Shown here: one piece after another, positions 35,574 through 44,049 of the stretch
Position numbering within the stretch: position 1 is the stretch's first letter
Layout: every line of letters begins with the position of its first letter
Source: Treponema sp.
GTDB taxonomy: Bacteria > Spirochaetota > Spirochaetia > Treponematales > Treponemataceae
Reading direction: 5' to 3'
NCBI GenBank assembly: GCA_016293495.1
Contig: JAEDED010000002.1
Location: 1 to 64,000 of the forward strand
DNA: 64,000 nucleotides
Made by a program: the position numbers and the translations under genes
The notes under the pieces: model-generated
Databases searched by the model: none
What the model saw: the letters and a program-made list of their open reading frames with translations, nothing else
Told to the model about the DNA's origin: nothing

Positions 35574-36452
35574 TTATTTTTTAACTCGGGCAATATACTT
35601 GCTGAGAATCTTTTCTGGCATATAAGAAAGCTTTGCCTGGCGAAGCCCTAGATGGTTAACGTCACTTTCGCGGTTTATATAAAGAAGGTCAGGATATTTA
35701 TTCCTGAGGATTTTTGCAAATTCCCGGTTGATCATATTATAGGAACCTTTAACTTCGTCTGAGGCTTTTTCAAAAACAGTGTCGTAAACCGTTGGGCTTA
35801 TTCGCTGCCCTGCAGTAAAGGCTGCCACTTTACCGTTTACGTAAAGAACAATTCCGTCAGCTCCGATCTGGTCAAGGCAAGGAAGAAATTCGTGCATTGC
35901 CTTTTGTTCAAAATCAAGGCTGGGATTTTTTCCTTCTGACTCAAGACGGCTTAAATACCATTTGTCTGCAAAATCAAGAACTTCAGCAATATTTTCTGAA
36001 TCAAGCATCTTTACAGACCAGTCATTGTATTTAGAAAGAAATCCGTTAATATGATTACGTTTTTTCGAGAGTTTTTTTCCGGCAAGTGAAGAAAGGGCTT
36101 CTATACTGTAAATGTAATCAGAATTTCCCCTGTCCTCTTCAATTTCAAAGGTTAACGGAAATTCCTCTTCAAGAAATTTTACCTGTTCGGCTGTAAGGCG
36201 TTCAAAACACAAATCCTTTTTCTCCAGCAGCTTCTGCACAGTTTCTTTAACTGCGGTCTTATCTGAAGAAAAAGGAAAATAAAAAGAGTTATTTTTTTCT
36301 ATACGTATAACAAACGATTTACAGTCGGAACAAAGCTTAAAGCCGTATTTTTCTCTCCATACAAGAAATCCCAAAAAACAGTCTTCGCATGCAGATGAAT
36401 TTTTTGATGCAAGAATTTCTCTTATCTGTAAATCGTCAGTAGATAAAGTCAT
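35574..36452 (-). CDS. DUF2156 domain protein (GNAT-like, phosphatidylglycerol lysyltransferase C-terminal type)
   Basis: This cytoplasmic protein has 292 residues. The family core is visible as YIYSIEALSSLAGKKLSKKR with NHINGF directly after, then DGIVLYVNGKVAAFTAGQRI and VKGSYNMINREFAKILRNKY and LLYINRESDVNHLGLRQAKL. DUF2156 domains have a double GNAT fold and in MprF transfer lysine from tRNA to lipid. Soluble versions like this lack the membrane flippase and have no proven reaction. A Cys-x-x-Cys pair (CEDCFLG) near residue 22 and CSDC near 41 could bind zinc. Confidence 0.85.
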   Translation of the reverse strand: MTLSTDDLQIREILASKNSSACEDCFLGFLVWREKYGFKLCSDCKSFVIRIEKNNSFYFPFSSDKTAVKETVQKLLEKKDLCFERLTAEQVKFLEEEFPLTFEIEEDRGNSDYIYSIEALSSLAGKKLSKKRNHINGFLSKYNDWSVKMLDSENIAEVLDFADKWYLSRLESEGKNPSLDFEQKAMHEFLPCLDQIGADGIVLYVNGKVAAFTAGQRISPTVYDTVFEKASDEVKGSYNMINREFAKILRNKYPDLLYINRESDVNHLGLRQAKLSYMPEKILSKYIARVKK

Positions 36453-36483
36453 AGATCTAATATATAGAAATTGACTTTAGAAA

Positions 36484-36987
36484 TCAACGATCTCCATATT
36501 CTTTACTGTGGTCGATTTTTGACTTTACCTTTACCTGTACCTGTTCATGTTTTTTATGATTTTCATTTCTGTGTGAAACGTGCTTTTCGTGCTTGTAATG
36601 ATTTGCTTTTCTGTTAGACACGTGTTCGACCTGTCTGATTTTTTTGTTGGAAACGTTTTCGTCGTGTCTGATTTTTCTGTTGGACACGTGTTCCTCGTGT
36701 CTGATTTTTCTGTTGGAAACGTGTTTTTTATGTTTGGTATTGCCACAATTGTTTTTATCACACTTGTTATTTTCACACTTGTTATTTTCACACTTGTTAT
36801 TGTCACACTTGTTGTTATTAACATTAAAATCAATTGTAATATCAGATTTTACATTTGGTCTGAAATCTGGTTTGAAATCATTTTCGTGTCTGATTTTACT
36901 GTTCTGGTTTGACTTTGCAAAAGCTGCAGTTCCTGCAACAAAGGCACATGCCATAATAATGATTGTCTTTTTAACTGTCTTTTTCAT
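36484..36987 (-). CDS. Exported low-complexity Cys/His/Lys/Asn-rich repeat protein
   Basis: This 167-residue protein has a signal peptide (cut probable after TAAFA at residue 24). Residues about 58-82 hold five cysteines spaced by exactly five (KCDNNKCENNKCENNKCDKN). From about 87 an 11-residue unit, HVSNRKIRHEE, recurs four to five times and decays toward HVSHRNENHKK. The composition is strongly basic and rich in His and Cys, which suggests binding of metal ions or polyanions in the periplasm. No enzymatic motif is present and I know no family for it. The ATG has AAGGAG upstream. It diverges from an OmpR/histidine-kinase pair, which may control it. Confidence 0.7.
   Translation of the reverse strand: MKKTVKKTIIIMACAFVAGTAAFAKSNQNSKIRHENDFKPDFRPNVKSDITIDFNVNNNKCDNNKCENNKCENNKCDKNNCGNTKHKKHVSNRKIRHEEHVSNRKIRHDENVSNKKIRQVEHVSNRKANHYKHEKHVSHRNENHKKHEQVQVKVKSKIDHSKEYGDR
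36613..36728 (-). repeat. Degenerate 33-base coding repeats
   Basis: Units of 33 bases encoding HVSNRKIRHEE-type sequence recur about three to four times in this interval, differing at a few positions each. Confidence 0.7.
36758..36817 (-). repeat. Four tandem 15-base coding repeats
   Basis: Units starting TCACACTTGTTATT at 36758, 36773, 36788 and 36803 (plus-strand reading) encode the Cys-every-five-residues array. The first three are nearly identical, a substrate for slippage. Confidence 0.8.
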
Positions 36988-37075
36988 AATTTTCGCTCCT
37001 TAAAAAAAAGTGTTTCATTTTTTCTGTGTAACTCAATCAGTATCTTTCGTACACAAATCAATCTTTTACGCTTTT

Positions 37076-37092
37076 TGTATTCACAGAATACA
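37076..37092. promoter_or_regulatory. Perfect palindrome in the divergent spacer
   Basis: TGTATTC-ACA-GAATACA lies between the repeat-protein gene and the response-regulator gene. Its position fits an operator for one or both. OmpR-type regulators usually bind direct repeats, so another protein may use it. Confidence 0.4.
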
Positions 37093-37161
37093 TTCAAAAA
37101 ATTACAAAATCATCCTCAAGTTACTAAGAAGAAAATAAGTAGATTCTTACCTTTTGTTTTG

Positions 37162-37190
37162 TTCAAAAATTAAACTTTTTAGTTTATAAT
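37162..37190 (+). promoter_or_regulatory. Probable promoter of the two-component genes
   Basis: TTCAAA at 37162-37167, a 17-base spacer and a perfect TATAAT at 37185-37190, with the response-regulator ATG 60 bases on. Confidence 0.5.
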
Positions 37191-37249
37191 TCATTTATAT
37201 ATCAAAAGGAATTTTCATAAATCCGTAATTTTTATAACAGGAAAATATT

Positions 37250-37945
37250 ATGGCAGAAAAAACATATAAAATATTAATTGTAGAAGATGATGCAGGAATC
37301 AGCGATTTTATCAATCTTGAACTTAAGCATGAAGGCTTTGAAACTGAAGTGGCTGCAACAGGCCGCGAAGCACTTACAAGCTTTGAAAGCTTTAACCCTG
37401 ATTTAATTCTTCTCGATGTTATGCTCCCAGAACTCAGCGGCCTTGAAGTTCTTCGCCGCATAAGAAAAACTTCAACAGTCCCTGTAATTATGGTAACTGC
37501 CCGCGGAGAAACTTATGACAGAGTTAATGGTCTTGATGCGGGCGCTGACGATTACATTCCAAAACCTTTCGAAATCGAGGAACTTCTTGCAAGGATGCGT
37601 GCTGTTTTACGCCGCATTACAGTAACAGAAAATTCACCTTCAGTATTAAAGCTCCGCGACCTTGAAATCATTCCAGATGAAATGCTTGTAAAACTTAAAG
37701 GCGAACCGATTAATCTTTCAAAAACAGAATACATGATGCTTAAGAATCTTGTAGAAAATCCGGACAAGGTTTATTCCCGCGATGATCTGATTGACGTAAT
37801 CTGGGGCAAAGGTCACTTTATTGATGAAAACACAATTGATGTTTACATCGGTTACCTCCGCTCTAAAATCGACAATACAGTTAAAGAAACTTATATTAAA
37901 ACTGTACGCGGTGTCGGATACAAACTTTTAAGTTCAAAAGAATAA
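37250..37945 (+). CDS. OmpR/PhoB-family response regulator
   Basis: This 231-residue regulator has a receiver domain (about 6-120) with the acidic pocket EDD (12-14), phospho-acceptor Asp56 (LLDVMLP), Thr in MVTARGE and Lys in YIPKPFE. The winged-helix DNA-binding domain follows (about 130-228; LSKTEYMMLKNLVENPDKVY, TVRGVGYKL). It is 53 bases upstream of its histidine kinase. Probable targets include its own operon and the divergent repeat protein; the signal is unknown. Confidence 0.95.
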   Translation: MAEKTYKILIVEDDAGISDFINLELKHEGFETEVAATGREALTSFESFNPDLILLDVMLPELSGLEVLRRIRKTSTVPVIMVTARGETYDRVNGLDAGADDYIPKPFEIEELLARMRAVLRRITVTENSPSVLKLRDLEIIPDEMLVKLKGEPINLSKTEYMMLKNLVENPDKVYSRDDLIDVIWGKGHFIDENTIDVYIGYLRSKIDNTVKETYIKTVRGVGYKLLSSKE

Positions 37946-37998
37946 AATCAATTAATGTTTGACCAACTTTTTTTAACAGAACTATTTATAAGGAAAAT

Positions 37999-39381
37999 AT
38001 GAAATCAAAAAAGAAACTATCAATTTCTACAAAACTTGCCTTCAGATTTACATTTATTCTCTCTGCAGTTGTAATTCTGCTTACATTAATTTTTCACAGA
38101 GTTCAGCTTGCAGACCTTAACTATCAGAGAAGCCAGGAACTGAATCTTTCAACATCAATTACAAGTAAAGCTTACAAAAACTATATTAAAAAAAATCATA
38201 ATCATGATTCTTTTTCAATGGGAAGAGTTCCTAAACATCTGACTTACACAGTATATGATATCTCTTCCGGTAAAAATAAAATCATCGCAACTAATGCTGA
38301 AGAAATTCTTTTTTTACCGCTTACAAGTGAAAAAGCAAAAATCTATACTCAAAAAAGTTTCGGCGACACAAAAGATTTAAAAATCATTTACGTTGCTTAC
38401 CCGATAGATGAGTATCCAAACATTATTGTACAGACTTGGATTGATTTACAGAACGATTCCCTTTACACAATCAGACACAATATGCCGCGGATGATTCTTG
38501 CAATGCTTATTCCGATTCTTGTAATCTGCTATTTTATTGCCTGGCTGATTGCAAAAAGAATAATGAAACCAGTTGTCAAAATGACTGAGGCTGCAAAACA
38601 TATTTCAAGTTCGAACCTTGATTCCCTTATCCCGCTTAAAAATAACGGCGATGAAATTGACCAGCTTGCAATGACCTTCAATGATTTATTCAAACGCCTT
38701 AAAATTGATTTCGACAGGGAACGTCAGTTTACAAGCGATGTTTCGCATGAACTTAAAACTCCTGTCGCAGTAATTTTAGGTCAGGCAAATCTTCTCCGCC
38801 GCTGGGGAAAAGACGATCCTGCCCAGCTTGATAAATCAATCGGTACAATTATTTCTGAAACAAAATCAATGGAAGCTATTATCCAGAACCTGCTTCAAAT
38901 GACAAGAATTGAAAGTGGCCGCATACTTCCCTCAAAAGAGGAATTTTTACTTTCTGAACTGACTTCCAAAATCCAGCAGGAATTGCCGGTGCTCGATAAT
39001 TCAGCTGAAATAAATTTTGACTTTGATGATTCCTTAAAAATAATCACAGATTTTGAACTTTTGCATCAGGTTCTGATGATTGTAATTTCTAACAGCCTTA
39101 AGTTCTGCCCTAAACCGATTGTTCTTAACTTCAAAGCTGCATCGCAGAAAGATTCGATAACAATTTCTTTTTCTGATAACGGTCCTGGCTTTAAAGAGTC
39201 AACCTTACCGCATGTATTTGAAAGATTCTACCGCGGAGACGATGCCCACACCAGAAGCGCCGGCGGAAGCGGTTTAGGTCTTTCCATAGCACAGACGATT
39301 GTCGAAAGCCTTGGCGGTACAATTACCGCATCAAATGACGAAATGACAAAAGGTGCAAAACTGACAGTTAGTTTACCATAA
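37999..39381 (+). CDS. Membrane sensor histidine kinase
   Basis: This 460-residue kinase has two membrane helices (about 14-34 and 164-187) with a periplasmic sensor of about 130 residues between them. A HAMP linker covers about 186-238. The phospho-acceptor His250 is in the HisKA motif TSDVSHELKTPVAV. The ATPase domain has the N box (MIVISNSLKFCPKP), G1 box DNGPGFKES and G2 box GSGLGLSIAQTI. The sensor has HNHDSFSMGRVPKH, a His-containing patch that might see metal, though this is speculative. AAGGAAAAT precedes the ATG. A terminator follows at 39388. Confidence 0.94.
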   Translation: MKSKKKLSISTKLAFRFTFILSAVVILLTLIFHRVQLADLNYQRSQELNLSTSITSKAYKNYIKKNHNHDSFSMGRVPKHLTYTVYDISSGKNKIIATNAEEILFLPLTSEKAKIYTQKSFGDTKDLKIIYVAYPIDEYPNIIVQTWIDLQNDSLYTIRHNMPRMILAMLIPILVICYFIAWLIAKRIMKPVVKMTEAAKHISSSNLDSLIPLKNNGDEIDQLAMTFNDLFKRLKIDFDRERQFTSDVSHELKTPVAVILGQANLLRRWGKDDPAQLDKSIGTIISETKSMEAIIQNLLQMTRIESGRILPSKEEFLLSELTSKIQQELPVLDNSAEINFDFDDSLKIITDFELLHQVLMIVISNSLKFCPKPIVLNFKAASQKDSITISFSDNGPGFKESTLPHVFERFYRGDDAHTRSAGGSGLGLSIAQTIVESLGGTITASNDEMTKGAKLTVSLP

Positions 39382-39387
39382 AATAGT

Positions 39388-39415
39388 GCCGCTGACCTAG
39401 AATCAGCGGCTTTTT
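39388..39415 (+). terminator. Intrinsic terminator after the histidine kinase
   Basis: GCCGCTGA / TCAGCGGC with a seven-base loop and five T. Confidence 0.88.
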
Positions 39416-39453
39416 ACTATATATGTAGTGAGATTTTCGCATTTCTATTGAAT

Positions 39454-39482
39454 TTGACTTGAAAATTTAGTATCTTTATAAC
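39454..39482 (+). promoter_or_regulatory. pckG promoter
   Basis: TTGACT (39454-39459), 17-base spacer, TATAAC (39477-39482). The leader to the ATG is about 70 bases. This is one of the strongest consensus promoters in the window and fits a central metabolic gene. Confidence 0.7.
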
Positions 39483-39558
39483 CAAATTGCAGATTTTTTT
39501 CGGGAAAATTGATTTATCGAAGATTCCGTCAAAAATAGAAAAACTTAAGGAGTTTTCA

Positions 39559-41406
39559 ATGACAGTTAATGACATTAAAAATGCCAAAATCAAGGCATGG
39601 ATTGAAGAATGCGTTAAGATGTGTGAACCAGACTCAGTTGTAGTTTGTGATGGTTCTAACGCAGAGTATGACCGCTTGATGCAGAAATGTGTTGATGCAG
39701 GACTTGCTACACCACTTGCAAAGAAAGCTAACAGCTTCCTTTTCCGCTCACTTCCAAGTGACGTTGCTCGTGTTGAAGCTCGTACATTCATCTCTTCAGT
39801 TAAAGAAGAAGATGCAGGTCCTACAAACCACTGGATCGATCCAAAAGAACTTAAAGCAACAATGAAAGGACTTTACACAGGTTGTATGCACGGACGTACA
39901 ATGTATGTAATTCCATTCTGTATGGGTCCACTCGGTTCACCTATCGCAAAATACGGTGTTGAACTTACAGACTCTGAATACGTAGTATTGAACATGGACA
40001 TCATGACACGTGCCGGCGAAAAAGTTTGGCAGTATCTTGATGACAACTTCGTTCCATGTCTCCACTCAGTTGGTAAACCACTCAACAACGGCGAAACAGA
40101 TAACGGAATCTGGCCTTGTGCTGATGTTGAAAACAAATACATTTCTCACTTCCCAGAAGAACGCCTCATCTGGTCTTATGGTTCAGGTTACGGTGGAAAC
40201 GCTCTCCTCGGAAAGAAATGTTTCGCTCTCCGTATTGCTACTGTTATTGCACGCGACGAAGGTTGGCTTGCAGAACACATGCTCATTCTTAAACTTACAA
40301 ACCCTCAGGGTGAAGTTAAATATGTTACAGGTGCTTTCCCTAGTGCTTGTGGTAAAACTAACCTTGCTATGCTTATTCCTACAATTCCAGGATGGAAGGT
40401 AGAAACTGTTGGTGACGATATCGCTTGGATGAAATTCGGAAAAGACGGTCGTCTCTACGCAATCAACCCAGAAGCAGGATTCTTCGGAGTTGCTCCAGGA
40501 ACATCTGCTGAATCTAACAAGAACGCTCTTATCTCTGCAGAAAAGAACACAATTTACACAAACTGTGCTCTTACAGAAGATGGAGACGTTTGGTGGGAAG
40601 GAATCGGATACCCTGCTAAAGGTAACCTCGTTGACTGGAAAGGCAACACTCGCCCAGCATTCGAAAAAGACAAAGCTCCTAAGGGAGAAGAAATGGCACA
40701 TCCAAACGCTCGCTTTACAGCTCCAGCTGGTCAGTGTCCATGTATCGCATCTGACTGGGAATCTCCAGAAGGTGTTCCTATTTCTGCTATCCTCTTTGGT
40801 GGACGCCGTCCATCAACAGTTCCACTTGTACACCAGGCTCGCTCTTGGGAACACGGTGTATTCCTTGGATCTATCGTAGGTTCAGAAATCACAGCTGCTT
40901 CTACAATCAATGCTGCAGAAGTTGGTAAAATCCGTCGTGACCCATTCGCTATTCTCCCATTCTGTGGATACAACATGGGTGATTACTTCCAGCACTGGAT
41001 CGACGTTGGTAATGCTGCTCAGGACAAAGATAAGCTTCCAAAAATCTTCTACGTTAACTGGTTCCGCAAGGACGAAAACAACAAAGATCTTCCTGGTGGA
41101 TTCATGTGGCCAGGATACGGTGACAACTCACGCGTTCTCGCTTGGATCTTCGATCGTTGTAACGGCGTTGATAACGCAGTTGATACACCTATCGGACTTA
41201 TGCCAGCTGACGGTGCACTCAACACAGAAGGCCTTGCTGAATGCTACCAGAAGACTCTTCCAGAAATCCTCAAAGTTGATGTTGAAGGATGGAAGAAAGA
41301 AGTTAAAGACATTCGTGAAAACCACTATCCAAAATTCGGCTCTCACCTTCCAAAAGAACTCAATGCTATTTTGGATGACCTCGAAGCTCGTCTTAACAAA
41401 GCATAA
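39559..41406 (+). CDS. pckG: Phosphoenolpyruvate carboxykinase (GTP)
   Basis: This enzyme interconverts oxaloacetate plus GTP with PEP plus CO2 plus GDP; in fermentative anaerobes it often runs in the CO2-fixing direction to succinate. It has 615 residues from MTVNDIKNAKIKAW. That start has TTAAGGAG before it, so the longer frame from 39487 is rejected. The GTP-type P-loop region is FPSACGKTNLAM. Substrate motifs EGVPISAILFGGRRPSTVPL and HWIDVGN are present. Codon choice is strongly biased (many CTC, ACA, GGT), as in highly expressed genes. The last 38 bases recur just downstream (see findings). Confidence 0.96.
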   Translation: MTVNDIKNAKIKAWIEECVKMCEPDSVVVCDGSNAEYDRLMQKCVDAGLATPLAKKANSFLFRSLPSDVARVEARTFISSVKEEDAGPTNHWIDPKELKATMKGLYTGCMHGRTMYVIPFCMGPLGSPIAKYGVELTDSEYVVLNMDIMTRAGEKVWQYLDDNFVPCLHSVGKPLNNGETDNGIWPCADVENKYISHFPEERLIWSYGSGYGGNALLGKKCFALRIATVIARDEGWLAEHMLILKLTNPQGEVKYVTGAFPSACGKTNLAMLIPTIPGWKVETVGDDIAWMKFGKDGRLYAINPEAGFFGVAPGTSAESNKNALISAEKNTIYTNCALTEDGDVWWEGIGYPAKGNLVDWKGNTRPAFEKDKAPKGEEMAHPNARFTAPAGQCPCIASDWESPEGVPISAILFGGRRPSTVPLVHQARSWEHGVFLGSIVGSEITAASTINAAEVGKIRRDPFAILPFCGYNMGDYFQHWIDVGNAAQDKDKLPKIFYVNWFRKDENNKDLPGGFMWPGYGDNSRVLAWIFDRCNGVDNAVDTPIGLMPADGALNTEGLAECYQKTLPEILKVDVEGWKKEVKDIRENHYPKFGSHLPKELNAILDDLEARLNKA

Positions 41407-41527
41407 TTTTGGATGACCTTGATGCCAGGTTTATAATTTATAAAAAACCTGGCAAACGGCTGAGTCAAGGCTTTAAGCGTAAGCGTGCCTTGACCAGACG
41501 TAAGCTCGTCTTAACAAAGCATAATTT
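41368..41527 (+). repeat. Duplicated pckG 3' end interrupted by an 82-base palindromic insert
   Basis: The 38 bases at 41368-41405 (end of pckG with its stop) are repeated from 41406, but the copy is split. ATTTTGGATGACCT at 41406-41419 matches 41368-41381. After 82 unrelated bases (41420-41501), the 26 bases at 41502-41527 match 41384-41409 exactly. The insert carries two hairpins: GCCAGGTTT / AAACCTGGC (41424-41453) and GTCAAGGC / GCCTTGAC (41464-41494). This looks like a small palindromic repeat element inside a tandem duplication. Confidence 0.75.
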
Positions 41528-41546
41528 AGTCGCATAGACTGATAAT

Positions 41547-41585
41547 ATAAGCCTGTTTGCATTTGCAGACAGGCTTATTTTTTTT
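41547..41585 (+). terminator. Intrinsic terminator after pckG
   Basis: ATAAGCCTGT / ACAGGCTTAT stem (41547-41556 with 41569-41578) then eight T. Confidence 0.85.
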
Positions 41586-41643
41586 AATGTTTTACATCAA
41601 TTTCAAAAATTGAAGAAATATCTAATATCTTCTCTGTTTAATT

Positions 41644-42357
41644 CTAACATAACTTAATCTCCCCTTCTCTAAGGTTTTCGTCAAGAAAAAAATCACCCAT
41701 CTGAATTCGTTTTAATTCCATAACCTGATTATCAAGTGCGGCAAAAATACGCCTAACCTCATGAAATTTTCCTTCAGTGACAGTTATAAAAACTTCATTG
41801 CAAGATATCCATTCAAGCTTTGCACTGCGGCTTGTAAAACCTGGAGATTTTTTTTCAGGAGGAATTTCAATTCCCGCTGCAATTTTTTCTGAATACAATT
41901 TTTTATCAGATACAGCATCCCTGAGCTTTACATAATATTTTTTTTCAACATTATTTTGAGGATCAGTCAAGACTTTTACCAGAGTTCCATTTGTTGAAAG
42001 AATAAGAAGCCCGGAAGTGTCACAGTCAAGACGACCAGCACATTTAAATTTAAACAGATCAGGTCCATCAAATTTCCTTTTTAAAAGATCATAAACTGTA
42101 CAATGGGAATCTGAAACTGTCGAACAGACTACACCTGGCGGTTTATTAAGCATTAATGTCTGATGTATGACAGGAGATAGCTTTTTTGAATTTACAATGA
42201 CTTCATCTTTTTCAGAATCAACAGGAAAAGATGCTTCAAAAATACGCGTTCCATTAATTAAAACTTCATTATTTTTAATAAAGTTTTTTGCAGAACGCTG
42301 AGAAGTTAATTTCTGATTTATCAAAACCCGTGACAAAGGTTCCTTTAAAGAAGTCAT
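41644..42357 (-). CDS. Pseudouridine synthase, RsuA/RluB/E/F family
   Basis: This enzyme isomerises a uridine in rRNA. It has 237 residues. An S4 RNA-binding domain is at about 8-55 (LSRVLINQKLTSQRSAKNFI). The catalytic domain carries the nucleophile Asp111 in the motif AGRLDCDTSGLLIL, then KKYYVKL and EGKFHEVRRIF. Which 16S or 23S site it modifies cannot be read; the length is close to RsuA and RluE. It converges with pckG and its start is 118 bases from the tRNA-Asp gene. Confidence 0.9.
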   Translation of the reverse strand: MTSLKEPLSRVLINQKLTSQRSAKNFIKNNEVLINGTRIFEASFPVDSEKDEVIVNSKKLSPVIHQTLMLNKPPGVVCSTVSDSHCTVYDLLKRKFDGPDLFKFKCAGRLDCDTSGLLILSTNGTLVKVLTDPQNNVEKKYYVKLRDAVSDKKLYSEKIAAGIEIPPEKKSPGFTSRSAKLEWISCNEVFITVTEGKFHEVRRIFAALDNQVMELKRIQMGDFFLDENLREGEIKLC

Positions 42358-42434
42358 ACAGGAATTATAGAATAGGACTTTTGTTTAAACAATATTTTTT
42401 TTAAATTTTTTTTCATTTTTTTTGTTTTAACTTA

Positions 42435-42463
42435 TTGACATTATTTATTAAATTATATATATT
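42435..42463 (+). promoter_or_regulatory. tRNA-Asp promoter
   Basis: TTGACA (42435-42440), 17-base spacer and TATATT (42458-42463), 13 bases before the tRNA. A near-perfect consensus. Confidence 0.75.
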
Positions 42464-42476
42464 AACAACATAACAC

Positions 42477-42550
42477 GCGGGTGTAGCGAAGCTGGTTATC
42501 GCGCTGGCCTGTCACGCCGGAGATCACGGGTTCGAGCCCCGTCACTCGCG
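42477..42550 (+). tRNA. tRNA-Asp (anticodon GTC)
   Basis: All arms fold: acceptor GCGGGTG / CACTCGC, D stem GCGA / TCGC, anticodon stem CTGGC / GCCGG with loop CTGTCAC, and T stem ACGGG / CCCGT. The discriminator base is G, as expected for Asp. CCA is not encoded. Length 74. Confidence 0.96.
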
Positions 42551-42551
42551 C

Positions 42552-42587
42552 AAAAAGAACTTCCTTACTTGGAAGTTCTTTTTTTTT
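42552..42587 (+). terminator. Terminator between the two tRNA genes
   Basis: AGAACTTCC / GGAAGTTCT stem with nine T. It implies that tRNA-Pro needs readthrough or its own promoter. Confidence 0.85.
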
Positions 42588-42591
42588 ACTA

Positions 42592-42664
42592 CGGGCAATA
42601 GCGCAGTTGGTAGCGCGCAACGTTCGGGACGTTGAGGTCGCAGGTTCGAATCCTGTTTGCCCGA
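42592..42664 (+). tRNA. tRNA-Pro (anticodon CGG)
   Basis: Acceptor CGGGCAA / TTGCCCG, D stem GCGC / GCGC, anticodon stem CAACG / CGTTG with loop TTCGGGA, and T stem GCAGG / CCTGT all pair. Discriminator A. CCA is not encoded. Length 73. The cytosine at the first base pair fits tRNA-Pro. Confidence 0.96.
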
Positions 42665-42834
42665 TACCTAAGGCCTTATAAAAAAAGAACTCAAATTTCT
42701 TTCATAACTAAAACTCCTTAAACAACTTACAGCTATAAAAATATCTTTACTTTCTAGTGCTGATCTTCGGGCAAGCATATTGTTCTTAACTGTTATATAG
42801 ATTTTACGAGTGTTTTCAATTATAATTTTATGAA

Positions 42835-44037
42835 ATGAAAAATAATACACATAGAAAAATTGATATAAAACGAAAACGCGACAGATTTAAAGACTTAATT
42901 ACTTCTCCAACTATTATTCTAGGAATTATTTTTGTTTTTGTTCTTGCTATACTTATGCTTGTAATTTTTTTATCAGAACAAAAAACAAACTCAGAAATCA
43001 ATACTATTTTTGACACTATCTGGTACACACTCGTTACTATTACAACAGTAGGATACGGTGATATTGCTCCTGCATCAGTTACTGGAAGAATCGCAGCAAT
43101 GATTCTATTAATTGCAGGTGTAGCAATCTTCGGTGCACTCTCAGGAAAATTTGCATCTTTTCTTTTTGATAGACAACAAAAAAAAGACAGAGGACTTTTA
43201 AAAATGAATAATATGAAAAACCATTTTATCATCTGCGGATGGAAACCAAATTTTGATAAAATTCTTGAAGGAATTTTATACGCAAACCCAGAAATTTCTG
43301 GAGACAAAATTGTACTTCTAAACAATGCACCACTTACCGAAATGGAAAAAATTAAATCTGCTGATAAATTTAAAACGTTAAACTTTCTTCATGGTGATTT
43401 TACTGATGAAGAAACTCTACTAAAAGCCCAGATTAAATCTGCAGAAAGAGCTCTTGTTCTTGCAGACAATTCGGTCAATTATTCAAGTCTAGAGATTGAT
43501 TCAAGAACTGTACTGGCTGTAATTACAATAAAAAATCTTAATCCAAAAGTATACTGTGTAGCAGAAATCATTGATTCAAAATTTGAAAAACATCTTTCAC
43601 TTGCTCACTGTGATGAAATTGTATTAACTTCAAATTATGAACAAAACCTTCTTGTTCAAGCATCAAGCGGAAAAGGTATGAGTCATATTCTTAGTGAATT
43701 AATTTCAGACGATTCAGAATCAGGACTTGAAATTATTGATATTCCAGAAAAATTTATTGGTCAAACTTATGAGGAATACAAAAATTCACTCAAAACTAAT
43801 GATATACTTATCGGACTTCTTGAAAATACAGGAAATTTTTATAAGCGTAGAAAAGAAGCACTTGCTGAAGCTCAAAAAAATCCAGATATCGAACAGATTG
43901 TTTCTAACCTAAAAAAGGTCAAAACATTAAAAAGCAATCAACCTCACTTTAATCCCAAAAACGATTATATTATTCCTGCAAATTCAAAAGCAATATTTAT
44001 TCATGGCAGTAAACTTGAGGAAGAAAAATCTTTTTAA
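42835..44037 (+). CDS. Potassium channel with RCK/TrkA-N regulatory domain
   Basis: This 400-residue ion channel has two membrane helices (about 27-47 and 85-107) flanking a pore loop. The selectivity filter is TVGYGD at 71-76. An RCK (TrkA-N) domain starts near 128 (HFIICGWKPNFDKILEGI) and a further C-terminal domain ends the chain. This is the MthK/Kch-like plan. No ribosome site is visible; a TATAAT at 42821-42826 stands only nine bases before the ATG, so a very short or leaderless mRNA is possible. The next gene, 12 bases on, encodes a cyclic-nucleotide-binding domain that may gate it. Confidence 0.92.
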   Translation: MKNNTHRKIDIKRKRDRFKDLITSPTIILGIIFVFVLAILMLVIFLSEQKTNSEINTIFDTIWYTLVTITTVGYGDIAPASVTGRIAAMILLIAGVAIFGALSGKFASFLFDRQQKKDRGLLKMNNMKNHFIICGWKPNFDKILEGILYANPEISGDKIVLLNNAPLTEMEKIKSADKFKTLNFLHGDFTDEETLLKAQIKSAERALVLADNSVNYSSLEIDSRTVLAVITIKNLNPKVYCVAEIIDSKFEKHLSLAHCDEIVLTSNYEQNLLVQASSGKGMSHILSELISDDSESGLEIIDIPEKFIGQTYEEYKNSLKTNDILIGLLENTGNFYKRRKEALAEAQKNPDIEQIVSNLKKVKTLKSNQPHFNPKNDYIIPANSKAIFIHGSKLEEEKSF

Positions 44038-44049
44038 TAGGAGTGAATT

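Noticed and set aside
36531..37003. Overlapping frames across the Cys/His repeat gene with repeated TSVKITSVK or LLFSHLLFSHLL sequence
   Set aside because: They are frame-shifted readings of the same DNA repeats; only the minus frame from 36987 has a signal peptide and ribosome site.
40183..40701. Long antisense frames inside pckG (up to 172 codons)
   Set aside because: They mirror the biased codon use of pckG and contain no recognisable protein sequence.
42665..42834. Further tRNA or small RNA after tRNA-Pro
   Set aside because: No cloverleaf or terminator-paired structure was found; only a short TAAGGCCTTA palindrome occurs.
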